In this document: positions 23,421 through 33,835 of the stretch, piece after piece | Position numbering within the stretch: the stretch's first letter is position 1 | How the letters are laid out: each line of letters starts with the position of its first letter | Source: Flaveria trinervia | Lineage: Eukaryota > Streptophyta > Magnoliopsida > Asterales > Asteraceae | Assembly: GCA_025506515.1 (NCBI GenBank) | Contig: CM046447.1 | Span: 92,870,910-92,934,909, forward strand | Length of the DNA stretch: 64,000 nt | Direction of reading: 5' to 3' | Made by a program: the position numbers and the translations under genes | Notes under the pieces: generated by a model | Database searches by the model: none | The model's input: only the letters and a program-made list of their open reading frames with translations | What the model was told of the DNA's origin: nothing

Positions 23421-24424
23421 AATGACTATGGCAAGGTATACTATATATCCATTCTATCCACATATAAACTTGTAGTTTGTTTCCTTTTGATTATAAAATT
23501 ATAAAATTTATTGTAAAATCATTAAAAGTACTAATTAAATTAACAATAACGAGTTTAAGTATTATGAAACCTTGTGTCAATTAAACCACCATTAATTAAA
23601 GTGTGATTAAGGTCTTGAAAGTTGAAACATCCATGAAATTTCAAGACTTGTTCTACAACCACCAAAAACAAATAATAATATTTAATTCTTGTGGGTCAAA
23701 ATTGCCATGCTAATTGCTAAATTGGCTTACCAATAACTGAATCTTTTGAGTAGCTTAAGAGTAAAATAACTATATTTATGTATTTTATATTTATGGCAGT
23801 TACATAGAAATATGTCATTTGTTATGATTGATGTAGCCATTTATGATATCAAAAAGCCAGTTTCCATTGCTCTAGACAAATGGAAAGTGGTTAAAAGGGT
23901 CATATATAAGCCACCATCAAATCATATTAGAGTAATGCTTTGCTTGGATCTTGGATGCGATCATATTGGGTGTTTTTTAAATAAACTTTAAGAATAAATA
24001 AAAAAGAAGCAAAAGAATAGCTCAAGTAGTAACTTTTAGTTTCAATTGTGTTTTTTTTTTGTTATCTTTTTTTTTCTATAAAAGTTTGATATTAATGATT
24101 TTCAAATTAATGTAACTTTTGTAGTACTAAAAAAATCTTTAATCGGATAAGAAAATCATGAATGAGTATGCAATTTTCTATTAATACAAATACCATAAAT
24201 CAGACCAAATATTCTCCTTATATAGTCAAGGAACCAAAACAACATTACTTTGTAACTTTTCATGAAAAAATATAATAGTTGATGGTTATAATTGTCGACT
24301 ATTAGATGATTTTTAAATAGAAAAAGACCATATGTTGGAACTCCATAAATAATAACGAAGTTACTACTAGTGGTTTATCCTTTAGCAAAAACTTGCAATT
24401 GCTGTTGAGCTCACTACCATCGAT
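23421..24424. other. Intergenic, upstream of the DUF1666 gene
   Basis: AT-rich sequence with homopolymer T runs (24045-24080). No reading frame of interest. It should contain the promoter of the DUF1666 gene, but I see no decisive box. Confidence 0.4.
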
Positions 24425-24689
24425 GTAATAGCTAAGGAGAACTTTTTTTATCAAGTATTGGTATTGTACTGAACCAGTACCATCATACGTACCGGTTTTC
24501 ATTTTCTCTTGGTTTCGATATCGATTCCATTTGGTTTTGGTATCTTCAATGATATTGGTACTGGGCAGTATCGTACCACAAAATGGGTATGGTATTCGGT
24601 TTATATATTCACTCGTTTTGGGTATTAGTACTTTTCGGTACAATACCGGTACGTTCTGGTATAGTACCGATCTCATCCCTAGTAACAAC
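24425..24689. mobile_element. hAT-type MITE rich in GGTACC-like motifs
   Basis: Element 24433-24681 (249 bp); right end inverted begins TAGGGATGAGATCGGTACT, left begins TAAGGAGAAC. Flanks GTAATAGC and GTAACAAC agree at 6 of 8. Motifs GGTACCG, CGGTATT and GGTATTGGTA fill both ends. Noncoding. Confidence 0.55.
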
Positions 24690-25610
24690 ACTTGTAAACC
24701 ATGTCAAGATATTTTTTGCTTTGCTCGTTACGGGTTGTCCATCTAAAAACCCACAATTTTGCTTCACATGACGAATTGCTTGTTTAAGAAAGAAGCATCG
24801 CATTAGGAAATGTTTCCACCATAAGAAAGACCTCCCCCAGCCAATCGATGTGGAACTTACATGTGCACTTCCTTTAGTGAGCCTAGCGTTCACACTGACA
24901 CATCAATCCAACCGCTGGCTCTAATACTATATGTAATAGCCCAAGTAAAACGTGCCATAATATTCTCAGTTGTGCCCCTGTTGGTTTAGGAACTCTACAA
25001 TTTTGTTTTCATTCGATGAACTGCTCGATCAGACAAAACGTGCCTTAGTAGAGTTGGTTTCCATCGTCGCTATTAGAAAGGTTATGTTCTTTCCCCAACT
25101 CATATGAGACTTAAACGATCATTGTCTGTTTTACTCACAAGGAGCTTACAAATTTGCTTATGGTTGCGCACACGAAATATTTTTAAGGAGGTCATGCATC
25201 CTTATAATATTCTTATTTGAGCACGCTTAACCATGAAATTCTTCTCTCATTTATAGTCGATGCACCTAAAACTTATTGGGATATTAGAACTACATCGATT
25301 GAGAGGGAGAGCGAACCTTTCTTACGGGGAAGGGGTGAAAACTTTCTTTACCGGTACGTGTTTTGCCAGGGCGAACAATTTTTCGGGTAAAACAATATCA
25401 TAAGATCCCTGATGAGATGTAATTTTCATTTCAAATGAGAAGGAGAACGAAGCATTCATTATAAGTGGAGTGGAAAGTGGAAACCTTCTTTACCGAACCA
25501 CGTTTTGTCTAGCTTGAGCTATTTCTCAAGTGAAAACAATACTATAAGTTCCTGGATAGACAAGTCATCGGAGGCAAGACAGATAAGATTCTAGTAATGC
25601 TAGCTGAGAT
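24690..25610. repeat. Degenerate TRIM-like LTR repeats with inverted copies
   Basis: GGCTCTAATACTATATGTAA at about 24917 looks like a decayed inverse PBS (TGGTATCAGAGCC type) followed by an LTR start, with a short noncoding internal part (24700-24915). The LTR-like part at about 24950-25070 recurs in inverted orientation at 25480-25590 (shared cores CACGTTTTGTCT and GTGAAAACAA) and more weakly at 25340-25430. The last two are direct repeats of each other, roughly 75 percent alike. No coding capacity. This may be a nested or rearranged TRIM cluster. Confidence 0.45.
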
Positions 25611-25701
25611 GTTATAATTGATAATCAATGGCAACTTACTATAATGATGGTTTTACATCATGGGCAAAATGAGGTGGTGTTAATTTGTTCCTTAGAACTC
25701 A

Positions 25702-26114
25702 TTATATGTATATATATGGGGATACTTTCTGAGAACACTAATAATTATGTGAAAAGCAAAGAAAACCATAGAAAATAATCACATAATTCATAAAATATAA
25801 TAGTTATTTTAATTGTTAAAAGGTTATTTAAGTATTTGTTATATATATGTTGAACATAAATACGGAAATGAAGAGTCATATGTATACGTAACACTATGTC
25901 AAATGAAAAATAGTTACGTATAAGTAACCTATATGTGATGTATGTGTAAAACCATGCTATGGTATTTTATTTGATCCATACCCTTATTTATATACACATA
26001 CACACACACAAATATAAAGGGTAGTGATAAACATTTTATAAGTTATGTGACCAATTTTATTGGTTTTTTCTAATTTTCACATAACTTTATGGTTTTATTA
26101 AGATCTCTCCCCTT
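25702..26114. mobile_element. Foldback element next to TA microsatellite (Micron-like)
   Basis: Left: TATATGGGGATACTTTCTGA then AATTATGTGAAAA; right, read inverted: TATAAGGGGAGAGATCTTAA then AAGTTATGTGAAAA. The arms are about 40 bases, the interior is AT-rich and noncoding. TA repeats flank both ends, heavily on the right. Insertion into TA microsatellites is known for Micron-type MITEs; the assignment is by analogy. Confidence 0.5.
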
Positions 26115-26278
26115 ATATATATATATATATATATAATATATATATATATATATTATATATATATAATATATATATATTATATATATAATATAATATATAT
26201 ATATATATATTATATATATAATATATATATAATATATTATATATATATATATAATATATATATATAATATATATATAT

Positions 26279-26308
<30 letters not shown>
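26115..26308. repeat. (TA)n microsatellite with TAATAT interruptions
   Basis: About 195 bases of almost pure TA with palindromic interruptions. Confidence 0.95.
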
Positions 26309-26309
<1 letters not shown>

Positions 26310-29300
26310 CTCTACTCGCCTTTATTGTATCATCACACTAGGAAATTGGCCCAAATACATTTTTCTTTCTATTTAAGGCCAAAATAAATCGAGAGAAGAA
26401 TCAAGTTGCAAGTCCTAGAAGTAGATTTTAGTTTTTCAATTAGGTTTGATAAAACCGGCTAATACTTTTTTGTGAATCTTGCAAAAATAGTAATTACTTA
26501 TCAAATACCATAACTACCATAGTTTTGCGCCTAGGCTTTCAAACATTACCAGAAGAACACGATTATTGCACCTTATTTAAGGGCATCAATTCCATTACAA
26601 GTAGATAATGGTGGAAGATTCTCCTTGTATTAAGATCACCATACTTAGGTTGAGATTATGCTCCATATGGTATATATCACAATGTAACTGTTCAAGTTAT
26701 CTATTTTAGAATATTGTACGCTTTGTTACCCATATGTTATCCATCCAGGAACTTGTAGTTTTGTTTTCATCCGAAAAGTTACTCGCCCAGACAAATCGTG
26801 TTATCGAAAAGATGGTTTCACCCCCTTATAAAAAGGTTTTGTTCTTTTATTTTTCAATTGATATGAAACTTATATCTCTACCCTCTTAAAGAGCTCAGCA
26901 TCATCGCTAGCGCATCGATCCGGCCCCTAACTATGATCCATCTGTAACAGCCAACTAAACATATCAAAATATTATCTACTTTGCATCCAATGAACTACTC
27001 ATCAAAAAACTTACGGTTTTTGTTTGACTATACCATTAAAAAGTTGCCAGACATTACTACAGTTAAATTAATAAAATGATAAATGTAACATAAAATGAGT
27101 TGTTTTACTAGTGGTGTACCCCATGCTACGTACATGGGTAACCATTTTTTGTGCCCCTCGAACACCAGTTCCAACTCCTAGCACCTTCAAATGGGTTTGG
27201 GTTTTTTTATTTATATTTTGTTAGTATTATGATGTTTATAGTTAGTTTAGAACATTTTTTTATTAATATTCCAAATATAATTAATTTTATATAAATTCTA
27301 ATGTACCATGGCGTCTTGCTTATTTTTATTTACATCTTAATACTTTATTTAAAACTGATACATATCAATATATATATTTTTACTTTTTATTTTAAAAACT
27401 AGATCAATTATAATATAATATATTTTATTTATTTTTTTAAACTCAATTTTATGTTCATCAACGTTTATTTTCATAAACAGTTATTATCTTTAATATTTTA
27501 TTTTTATATTGAGGTTACGTTGGCATATGCTAGAGACCAATTGTGAATATACTTAAACGGCATCATGAATTCATGATCCAACTCCGACCGGATAAAAATG
27601 TTAATAAATAGACACCCCTCATACAATGTATATAAGATTCAAACTAATAAATTTTTTTTCTGAACATGTTTTGAGCCTAATAAAATACAAGTCAGCCAAA
27701 TGTAAAAGACAACGTAAAGCCCTTCCGATACAAAGATGTTCACTACACCGTCAATATTTTAATTATATATATACTAACTATCAACTTTCTTATACTTATG
27801 GGTTGTATTTAACTTTTGTCTTATTTTTTTAAATCTTTAACTTTTTTTTTTTAATTTTAACCCAACAATGATGAGCGGTCCACGGAGCTGCATCCTTACT
27901 CACCTGGTCCATGCACATCGCTCTCTCCAGGAGGTTGGCCGCCTATCCTAGATCTTCCCATTTCAATAAGATCCTGGGTTTTTACAATATAACCCAAATA
28001 TTATTTTACATTTAACTTTATTCCCTATAATTTTATATTTTAAAATTTTTCGTTTTACGTTTTGGTCTACATTTTGCGAGTTAACACGCAGAAGTGTGCG
28101 TGTGGAGTTCAACGTTTCTACGCTTATTTTTTCCCATTTAACAGTATCGTCGCAACGCGGTGGTCCAAGATCGACTAAGTTATTATAGTTTTACGTTTCG
28201 CCTAACAGTGATGTGTCATTAATTCTACGTTTCAGTTAGTAGTCGCTAACGGTGGTCCCCCCTTCCCCCCACACGCAACAATACGAGGAGCTTAATACTA
28301 GTGTATATTAATTGTCAACTTTCATATGATTTATGGTTTTTACATTGTGTTTTATTGAGTTCTATTATTATTTGGTTTATTACTTCTTATTTTTGATTTC
28401 TTTTACTTTTAACAACAATAATTTTATATCTTTCAGAATTTAACATCAATGTTTTTTCACTTTTAATTTGCTCCCCTATACTTTGCATCTTTTATAAATT
28501 ATCTTATTTACATTACGGTTTAAATTTTGCGAGTTACATGCCACAACACACATATGTGGTTTACAGTTTTCAGACCTACTTTTTTCCATTTAATTGTTTG
28601 ACACAATGCCCATGTACTAGATCGATTTAGTTATTATTATGGTTAACCCTTTAGGTTTTCAAGTATGGTTTCATCTTGATTTCCGGTTGTATTTCCAGTA
28701 ACATGATGGTTAACCTTTTTAGGTTTTGTTATCGGCGATTATATTTCGTGTTGTCTCCAGTTGAGCTTCCATTAAGCTTTTCGGTGTTAGAGTCACTAAT
28801 GATGGTGTAACATTGGTGTTACTTAATATAGTTTTACTTTCCTACCATAACATGAGGGCTTGATACTAGTTATAACTCTAATTACTAAATATTATTACCA
28901 CTATAACAAACAACAAAAGTTGGTTGAAAATTTTCTCATCCTTCCAACTTAACAAATATTCTTTTTAATATATATATTTTAAAACATAAAAAAACAGTTA
29001 AAAGTTGCTAGCGATGACGTGGTAACGTTTACCCTTTTATATGCAAAGTTAAAGATTCAACGGAGCATATTAACATTATATTTTTAAATAAACAAGTAAG
29101 AAGATACATGTTTTTGTCTTGATTAACTATGATATATACAATACGCACATGTGTTAAATAATTATCGGTGGTATAATACTTATTGATAAATAACTATATA
29201 CAATTAAAAAGTTATAGAACAGTATTAGACTATCAATCGACGTACATAAATACATACACGAATAAAACTTTGATTGCGTGTAATAAACGTGTAAAATAAA

Positions 29301-29966
29301 ATATGATTGATATAAATAATACAGTTAAAAGCACCATGTACATACAGACATGAAATACACAAATCTCACACCCACGTGTTATTCGTGTATTTATACTAAA
29401 CAACGTACAAATAATAATTGTTAAAATAAAAAAAATATACACCGGAAGGTTCATTGAAAAGGGATGTGGATAACTACGAGTGGAAGTCAATGCGTCATAC
29501 ACATCACTCTTTACTTGCTACATCTATTTATATAGCGTTTCTATTGCATCATTCACCACTTGATGATTTATTTTCTCAAATATTATCCGATAATATTCGA
29601 TGTTTGATTTTACTTCACTAGATGGGGTTGTTATTTTTATTTAAATAAGGACGATACTATGGTGAGTTTTAGCTCGCGTAGCTATAATGCTTGTGTCATA
29701 CTCTATTGTGTTCTATGCCTATCAGATGATTAAAAGCTAGGTGCATGGTGTTACGGCTATCGGATTTTTTTCTTAGCTTGTTTGAAACTACCCGTTAAAA
29801 TTACTATGTATCTATTATATTTTCTATCTAAATGAATTGTACCTTTTGCTTTAGTATTGGTCAAGTCTAGTGAGGACACCATTTTTGTATTTAATACAAA
29901 ACAAATTTATATGTTACATTGGACTGTAAAGATATGTTAATTAATTAACAAAGATGTATGCAAATC
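26309..29966. other. Intergenic with decayed repeats
   Basis: The part 26680-26960 repeats, in the same orientation, the TRIM-like unit seen at 24955-25160 (GTTTTGTTTTCATYCGA, GACAAA.CGTG, TATGTTCTTT). From 27990 to 28190 and again at 28440-28640 a related pair of sequences shares TTTTGCGAGTTA and CCCATTTAA-like cores; a third copy lies at about 57400-57600. Short open stretches (27626, 29233) have no coding features and are not called. Confidence 0.45.
27990..28640. repeat. Two tandem copies of a dispersed repeat
   Basis: Copies at about 27990-28190 and 28440-28640 share the order CCCTATA, TTTTGCGAGTTA, TTTTCCCATTTAA and ATCGA. A third copy is at 57400-57600 (CCCTATAAATTG, TTTTACGAGTTAACATG). 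Type of element is unknown. Confidence 0.45.
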
Positions 29967-30432
29967 TAGAGTGCACATAAAAACCGGGTACGGACCCGAC
30001 CCGGACCCGGTTCCGGGTACAACCCGATACCGGGTGTACCCGGGGAAAACCGGCGGGTCCAAACCGGTTTGGGGTGTTTGGAAATCATAGAAACCGGACC
30101 CGACCCGGAACCGGACCCGAACCGGTTGAACCCGGTTTCGACCGTTTTTTTTTTCTAGCCGTTTTTAACGGCTATATAGCCGTTGGGGACGAAATGTGAC
30201 CGTTTTTTGGTTGTTTTTGCCTCTAAAACAAGTATATATTTCCAATTTTTCCGCTATGGCCCGTGATTTACTAAGCGTCCAAGCTTCTACGGTAGCTTCG
30301 GAGTCTGCGTTTTCTCTTAGTGGCAGGGTATTATCATTACGAAGAACAAGATTAACTCCGGAAGCGGTGGAGATCTGCATTTGTTTAAAAGACCACTTAG
30401 ACGCGATGGATCGTATACAAGATAAAACAAAT
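29967..30432 (+). mobile_element. Internally deleted hAT copy (5' end fused to transposase C-terminus)
   Basis: The left 270 bases (TAGAGTGCACATAAAAACCG onward, CCGGGT-rich, then a GCCGTT-rich palindrome and GCCTCTAAAACAAGTATA) match, inverted, the right end of the hAT element at 30809-33827. They join directly to a frame encoding the hAT dimerisation region (ARDLLSVQASTVASESAFS, then LDAMDRIQDK; 30196-30438). Everything between, including the zinc finger and catalytic core, is missing. Similarity stops at 30432 without a recognisable right end or 8-bp duplication, so the copy is truncated. Confidence 0.7.
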
Positions 30433-31020
30433 ATGTAAATCTTTGTAACAGACTTTAATGCTTCATTTTGATCACAACGCTTCTATTGTGAAATACTTAT
30501 CTTTTTTGAATGTAAAGCCTGCTTACAATATGTATTGCAAATGCACTCTTTGTAACATGTGTATTTACATAATGTGTATGTTTTTATTTACAAAGTTTCA
30601 AGCACATTAATATATATGCTTCTTCAAATGAATACTTAACACAATATTTTGAATATTGCAATGCCCATAACGAAACGCAGGGATACGTCATTGTTTTGAT
30701 ACATCACAAATATGTAAAATCCATTTTAATCCACTTCCTTTGAGTCATGGGCCTGCCTTTGACGTATTTGTATATACTAAGAACCTGGGCCTGTTTTACG
30801 TCACAGCTTAGAGGTGGGCAAACCGGGTTTTGGGCCGGACTCGGAACCGGGTTCAAACCGGGTTCGGTCCGGCCGGTTTTTTTTGGAACCGGGTTGGGGT
30901 GTACCGGGTTCGGGTTCGGGTCGGGTTGGCGTACTTAAAACCCTACCCGGCCTACCCGGTTTGGGTCGGGTCCGGACCGGGTCGGGTCCAGAACCTGGTA
31001 TATAACCGGGGTTTTTTTTT

Positions 31021-31089
31021 ACTATTATTATTATATTATCATTAATTCATTATTATTGTTAATATATATTATTATTATTATTATTATTA

Positions 31090-31120
<31 letters not shown>

Positions 31121-31177
31121 TATTATTATTATTATTTTATTATTATTATTATCATTAATTCATTATTATTATTATTA

Positions 31178-31230
<53 letters not shown>
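31021..31230. repeat. (ATT)n microsatellite inside the hAT element
   Basis: About 200 bases of ATT units with short ATATAT and TCATTAATTC interruptions, between the transposase 3' end and the left terminus. Confidence 0.9.
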
Positions 31231-31231
<1 letters not shown>

Positions 31232-31359
31232 AATTATAACAACATTAAAAAGACATTTATAACTCATTAATATATTATTTATTTATTAAAATAACTTAAA
31301 AAATACATTAACGAATCAATAACTAATCGACTATTTTCTTCAAGAGGCTTCATCAAATG

Positions 31360-33382
31360 CTAATTCTTCGTCGGATATGCCAGAAGATACTCTTCTTCTA
31401 CCTCTTCATCGTGTACTTTACATTCGATTGCAATTTCGTCTTCAAGATTTGTTTTATCTTGTATACGATCCATCGCGTCTAAGTGGTCTTTTAAACAAAG
31501 CACATCTCCACCGCTTCCGGAGTTAATCTTGTTCTTCGTAATGATAATACCCTGCCACTAAGAGAAAACGCAGACTCCGAAGCTACCGTAGAAGCTTGGA
31601 CGCTTAGTAAATCACGGGCCATAACGGAAAGAAGTGGAAATTGGGATTCCTTTCCTTTCCACCAAGCCAAAATATCAAATGCATGATAATCTTGAGTACT
31701 CATAGTTGAAATAAAATTCGTCGTACTATAATACCAAGTTCGCTTGTTGGGGCGTTACCCCTTTGACGTTTAGCCGTCACATCCCGAACAACATTCAACA
31801 TAGTCATAACGGGGTCTTAAACGAGGTACTAGCACTTGAGGTTGATTCTCTTTGCGTAGTATATTTACGTTAGGTCCATATTTATTTAAATAAAAAATAA
31901 ATAATTTTCAAACTTGTATTAAAAACTTCTTTGCCTCGGTTGAAAAATTGGGGTTTTCGTCATGTATATCCAAATTGTCATTTATCTCGTCTATTAACAT
32001 TCTACCCCCGCAACATTTAAAAAAGGATTTAAAGCAGCGGCACAAGTAAAAACGGGTGGTAACTCAAGAAAATATTTTTTAAACTTGTCTTTCATTGGTT
32101 CTATCATTTCTCTAAACATACTATTTTTATTTTGAAAATTTTTAAAATTCAAAGCCATGAAATATAATTCTTGAAGCACCGAATAACTAGTGGGATAATA
32201 AACTCCCGATAATTTTGTAGTTGAGTTTTTAAACCTCAAGAAATTCGGATAAATGTTCAATATTTTCCAACCCAAATCCGGAACAGGTCGGCTTCGCAAT
32301 TATCCGAAAGACTATTATGAAAAGCTTTTAAAGTGCCTTTTTGTTTTAAAGCACAATCAAACATATGACAAGTCGAATTCCACCTAGTAGGTACATCCCA
32401 GTTAGGCCCTAAAAATCTAGATTCTGTATCTTTACAAAGTTGTTTATAATCTTGATATTTTTTTCTACTTTTTTTAAAAACGTCGTGTAACATAAATCGA
32501 AAAGCTTTTATAAAGCTATCAACAAATGGTACAGATAGACCATCTTGTACTACTAAATTAATAATATGTGCACACAACGAGTATGAAAAAAATCACCGTT
32601 TGCAATCGGAAGATATTTTAATTTTAATTTTTCAACCGCGGTTGTGTTTTGGAAGCGTTATCAAATGCCATTGAAAATTTTTATTTTGTAAATTAAAAGT
32701 AGTTATTACATTATCCAAAAAGTAAAATAAATACTCTCCGGTGTGTGGATACGGAAATAGATTAAATGCAATCGTACGTTTCATCATTTGCCATGAACTG
32801 GGATCTACCCAATGAGCGGTGACGCAAAGGTACGATTCGGGCAAACCGTGTGGCGCCGACCAAACGTCACTAGTTAAGTTTACACCGGTATTTAAATTTT
32901 CAAATAATACAATTAAATCATTTTTTGCTTGCTTCCACAATTTTAAACAATAACGTCTAAGTGTAGTACGACTTACGTGAGTGTAACGAGGTTGAAGCGT
33001 CTCTCGAATTAAGTTGGTTAACCGAGGGTTGTCGAAGTGATGAAAGGCAAAGCTTCTTGAATCACGAACTTTGCCATTCGATCTCGAACCTCATTAACGT
33101 TGTAATTAAAGATTCCACCGTCTCCACTGAATTGTGTTGTTGCGAATCCAGATTACTTTTCAACGACTTACAAAACTTCTTGGTAATGTGTTGTTTAAAG
33201 TCGTGTTAGAATCTTTAGCAAGTAAAGCTCCACAAAACTTGCAACGAGCCTTTACAGATCCGTCACTCAACTCAACATATCCCAATTGCACCAAACATCC
33301 ATGTTACGATTGTGTGGAAGAACACGAACGACGGTTGGAGAATTCGATGAACCTTGACCAACGGAAGATTGAGAATGAGCCA
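31360..33382 (-). pseudogene. hAT family transposase, broken
   Basis: It starts at MAHSQSSVGQG (about 33382). A BED zinc finger follows with the CKFC ligand pair near 33240, read after a frame change. The catalytic core has TSDVWSA (first Asp, 32940-32632), AHIINLVVQDGL and WDVPTRWNST (32577-32257), then the DUF4413-type helical region (32299-31994). The C-terminal dimerisation motif is ARDLLSVQASTVASESAFS (31703-31491). Compared with the deleted relative at 29967, one base is missing at about 31500, which truncates the C-terminus; several other shifts are present. Activity is not expected. Confidence 0.8.
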
Positions 33383-33835
33383 TATTGAGATTTGAGAATA
33401 AACGAGAGTAAACGAGACTAAACGAGAGTAAACGAGAGTATGTTTGCATTTTTTGCGTATGTTTTTTTGTGTTTGAAGCTTGGGTACCTTACCATATCAA
33501 CCCACACCTATTTATACTTGTTTTAGAGGCAAAAAAAACAACCAAAAAACGGTCACAATTCGTCCCCAACGGCTATATAGCCGTTAAAAAACGGCTAGAA
33601 AAAAAAAACGGTCGAAACGGGTTCGACCCGGGTTCAACCGGTCGGGTCCGGTTCGGGTCGGGTTCGGGTCGGGTCCGGTTCTATCATTTCGAAACATCAC
33701 AAACCGGTTTGGAACCGGCGGTTTTCACCGGGTACGACCGGGTACACCCGGTATCGGGTTGTACCCGGACCCGGTTCCGGGTCGGGTACACGGGTCGGGC
33801 CGTACCCGGTTTTTATGCACATGTCTATCACAGAA

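Larger units (their letters stand above)
30801..33835 (-). mobile_element. hAT transposon, 3.0 kb, with degenerate duplication
   Basis: Element 30809-33827. Left end TAGAGGTGGGCAAACCGGGT; right end inverted TAGACATGTGCATAAAAACC, both followed by CCGGGT-rich DNA. Flanks TCACAGCT and TCACAGAA agree at 6 of 8. The transposase gene lies on -. At the 5' side an ACAAGTATAAATAGG box (about 33515) is a plausible promoter, following a palindromic GCCGTT stretch. At the 3' side a long (ATT)n tract separates the gene from the end. Confidence 0.8.

Noticed and set aside
30536..30543. TGCAAATG as right duplication of the deleted hAT copy (left flank TGCAAATC)
   Set aside because: The bases before it do not resemble a hAT end; likely chance.
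30747..31045. Gly/Pro/Arg-rich frames on + near 30.8-31.0 kb and 33.5-33.9 kb
   Set aside because: Translations of the CCGGGT-rich hAT ends.
29967..33835. Whole 29967-33827 block as one hAT transposon
   Set aside because: The outer flanks (TGCAAATC and TCACAGAA) do not match; the inner pair at 30801 and 33828 matches at 6 of 8 and fits a single element better.
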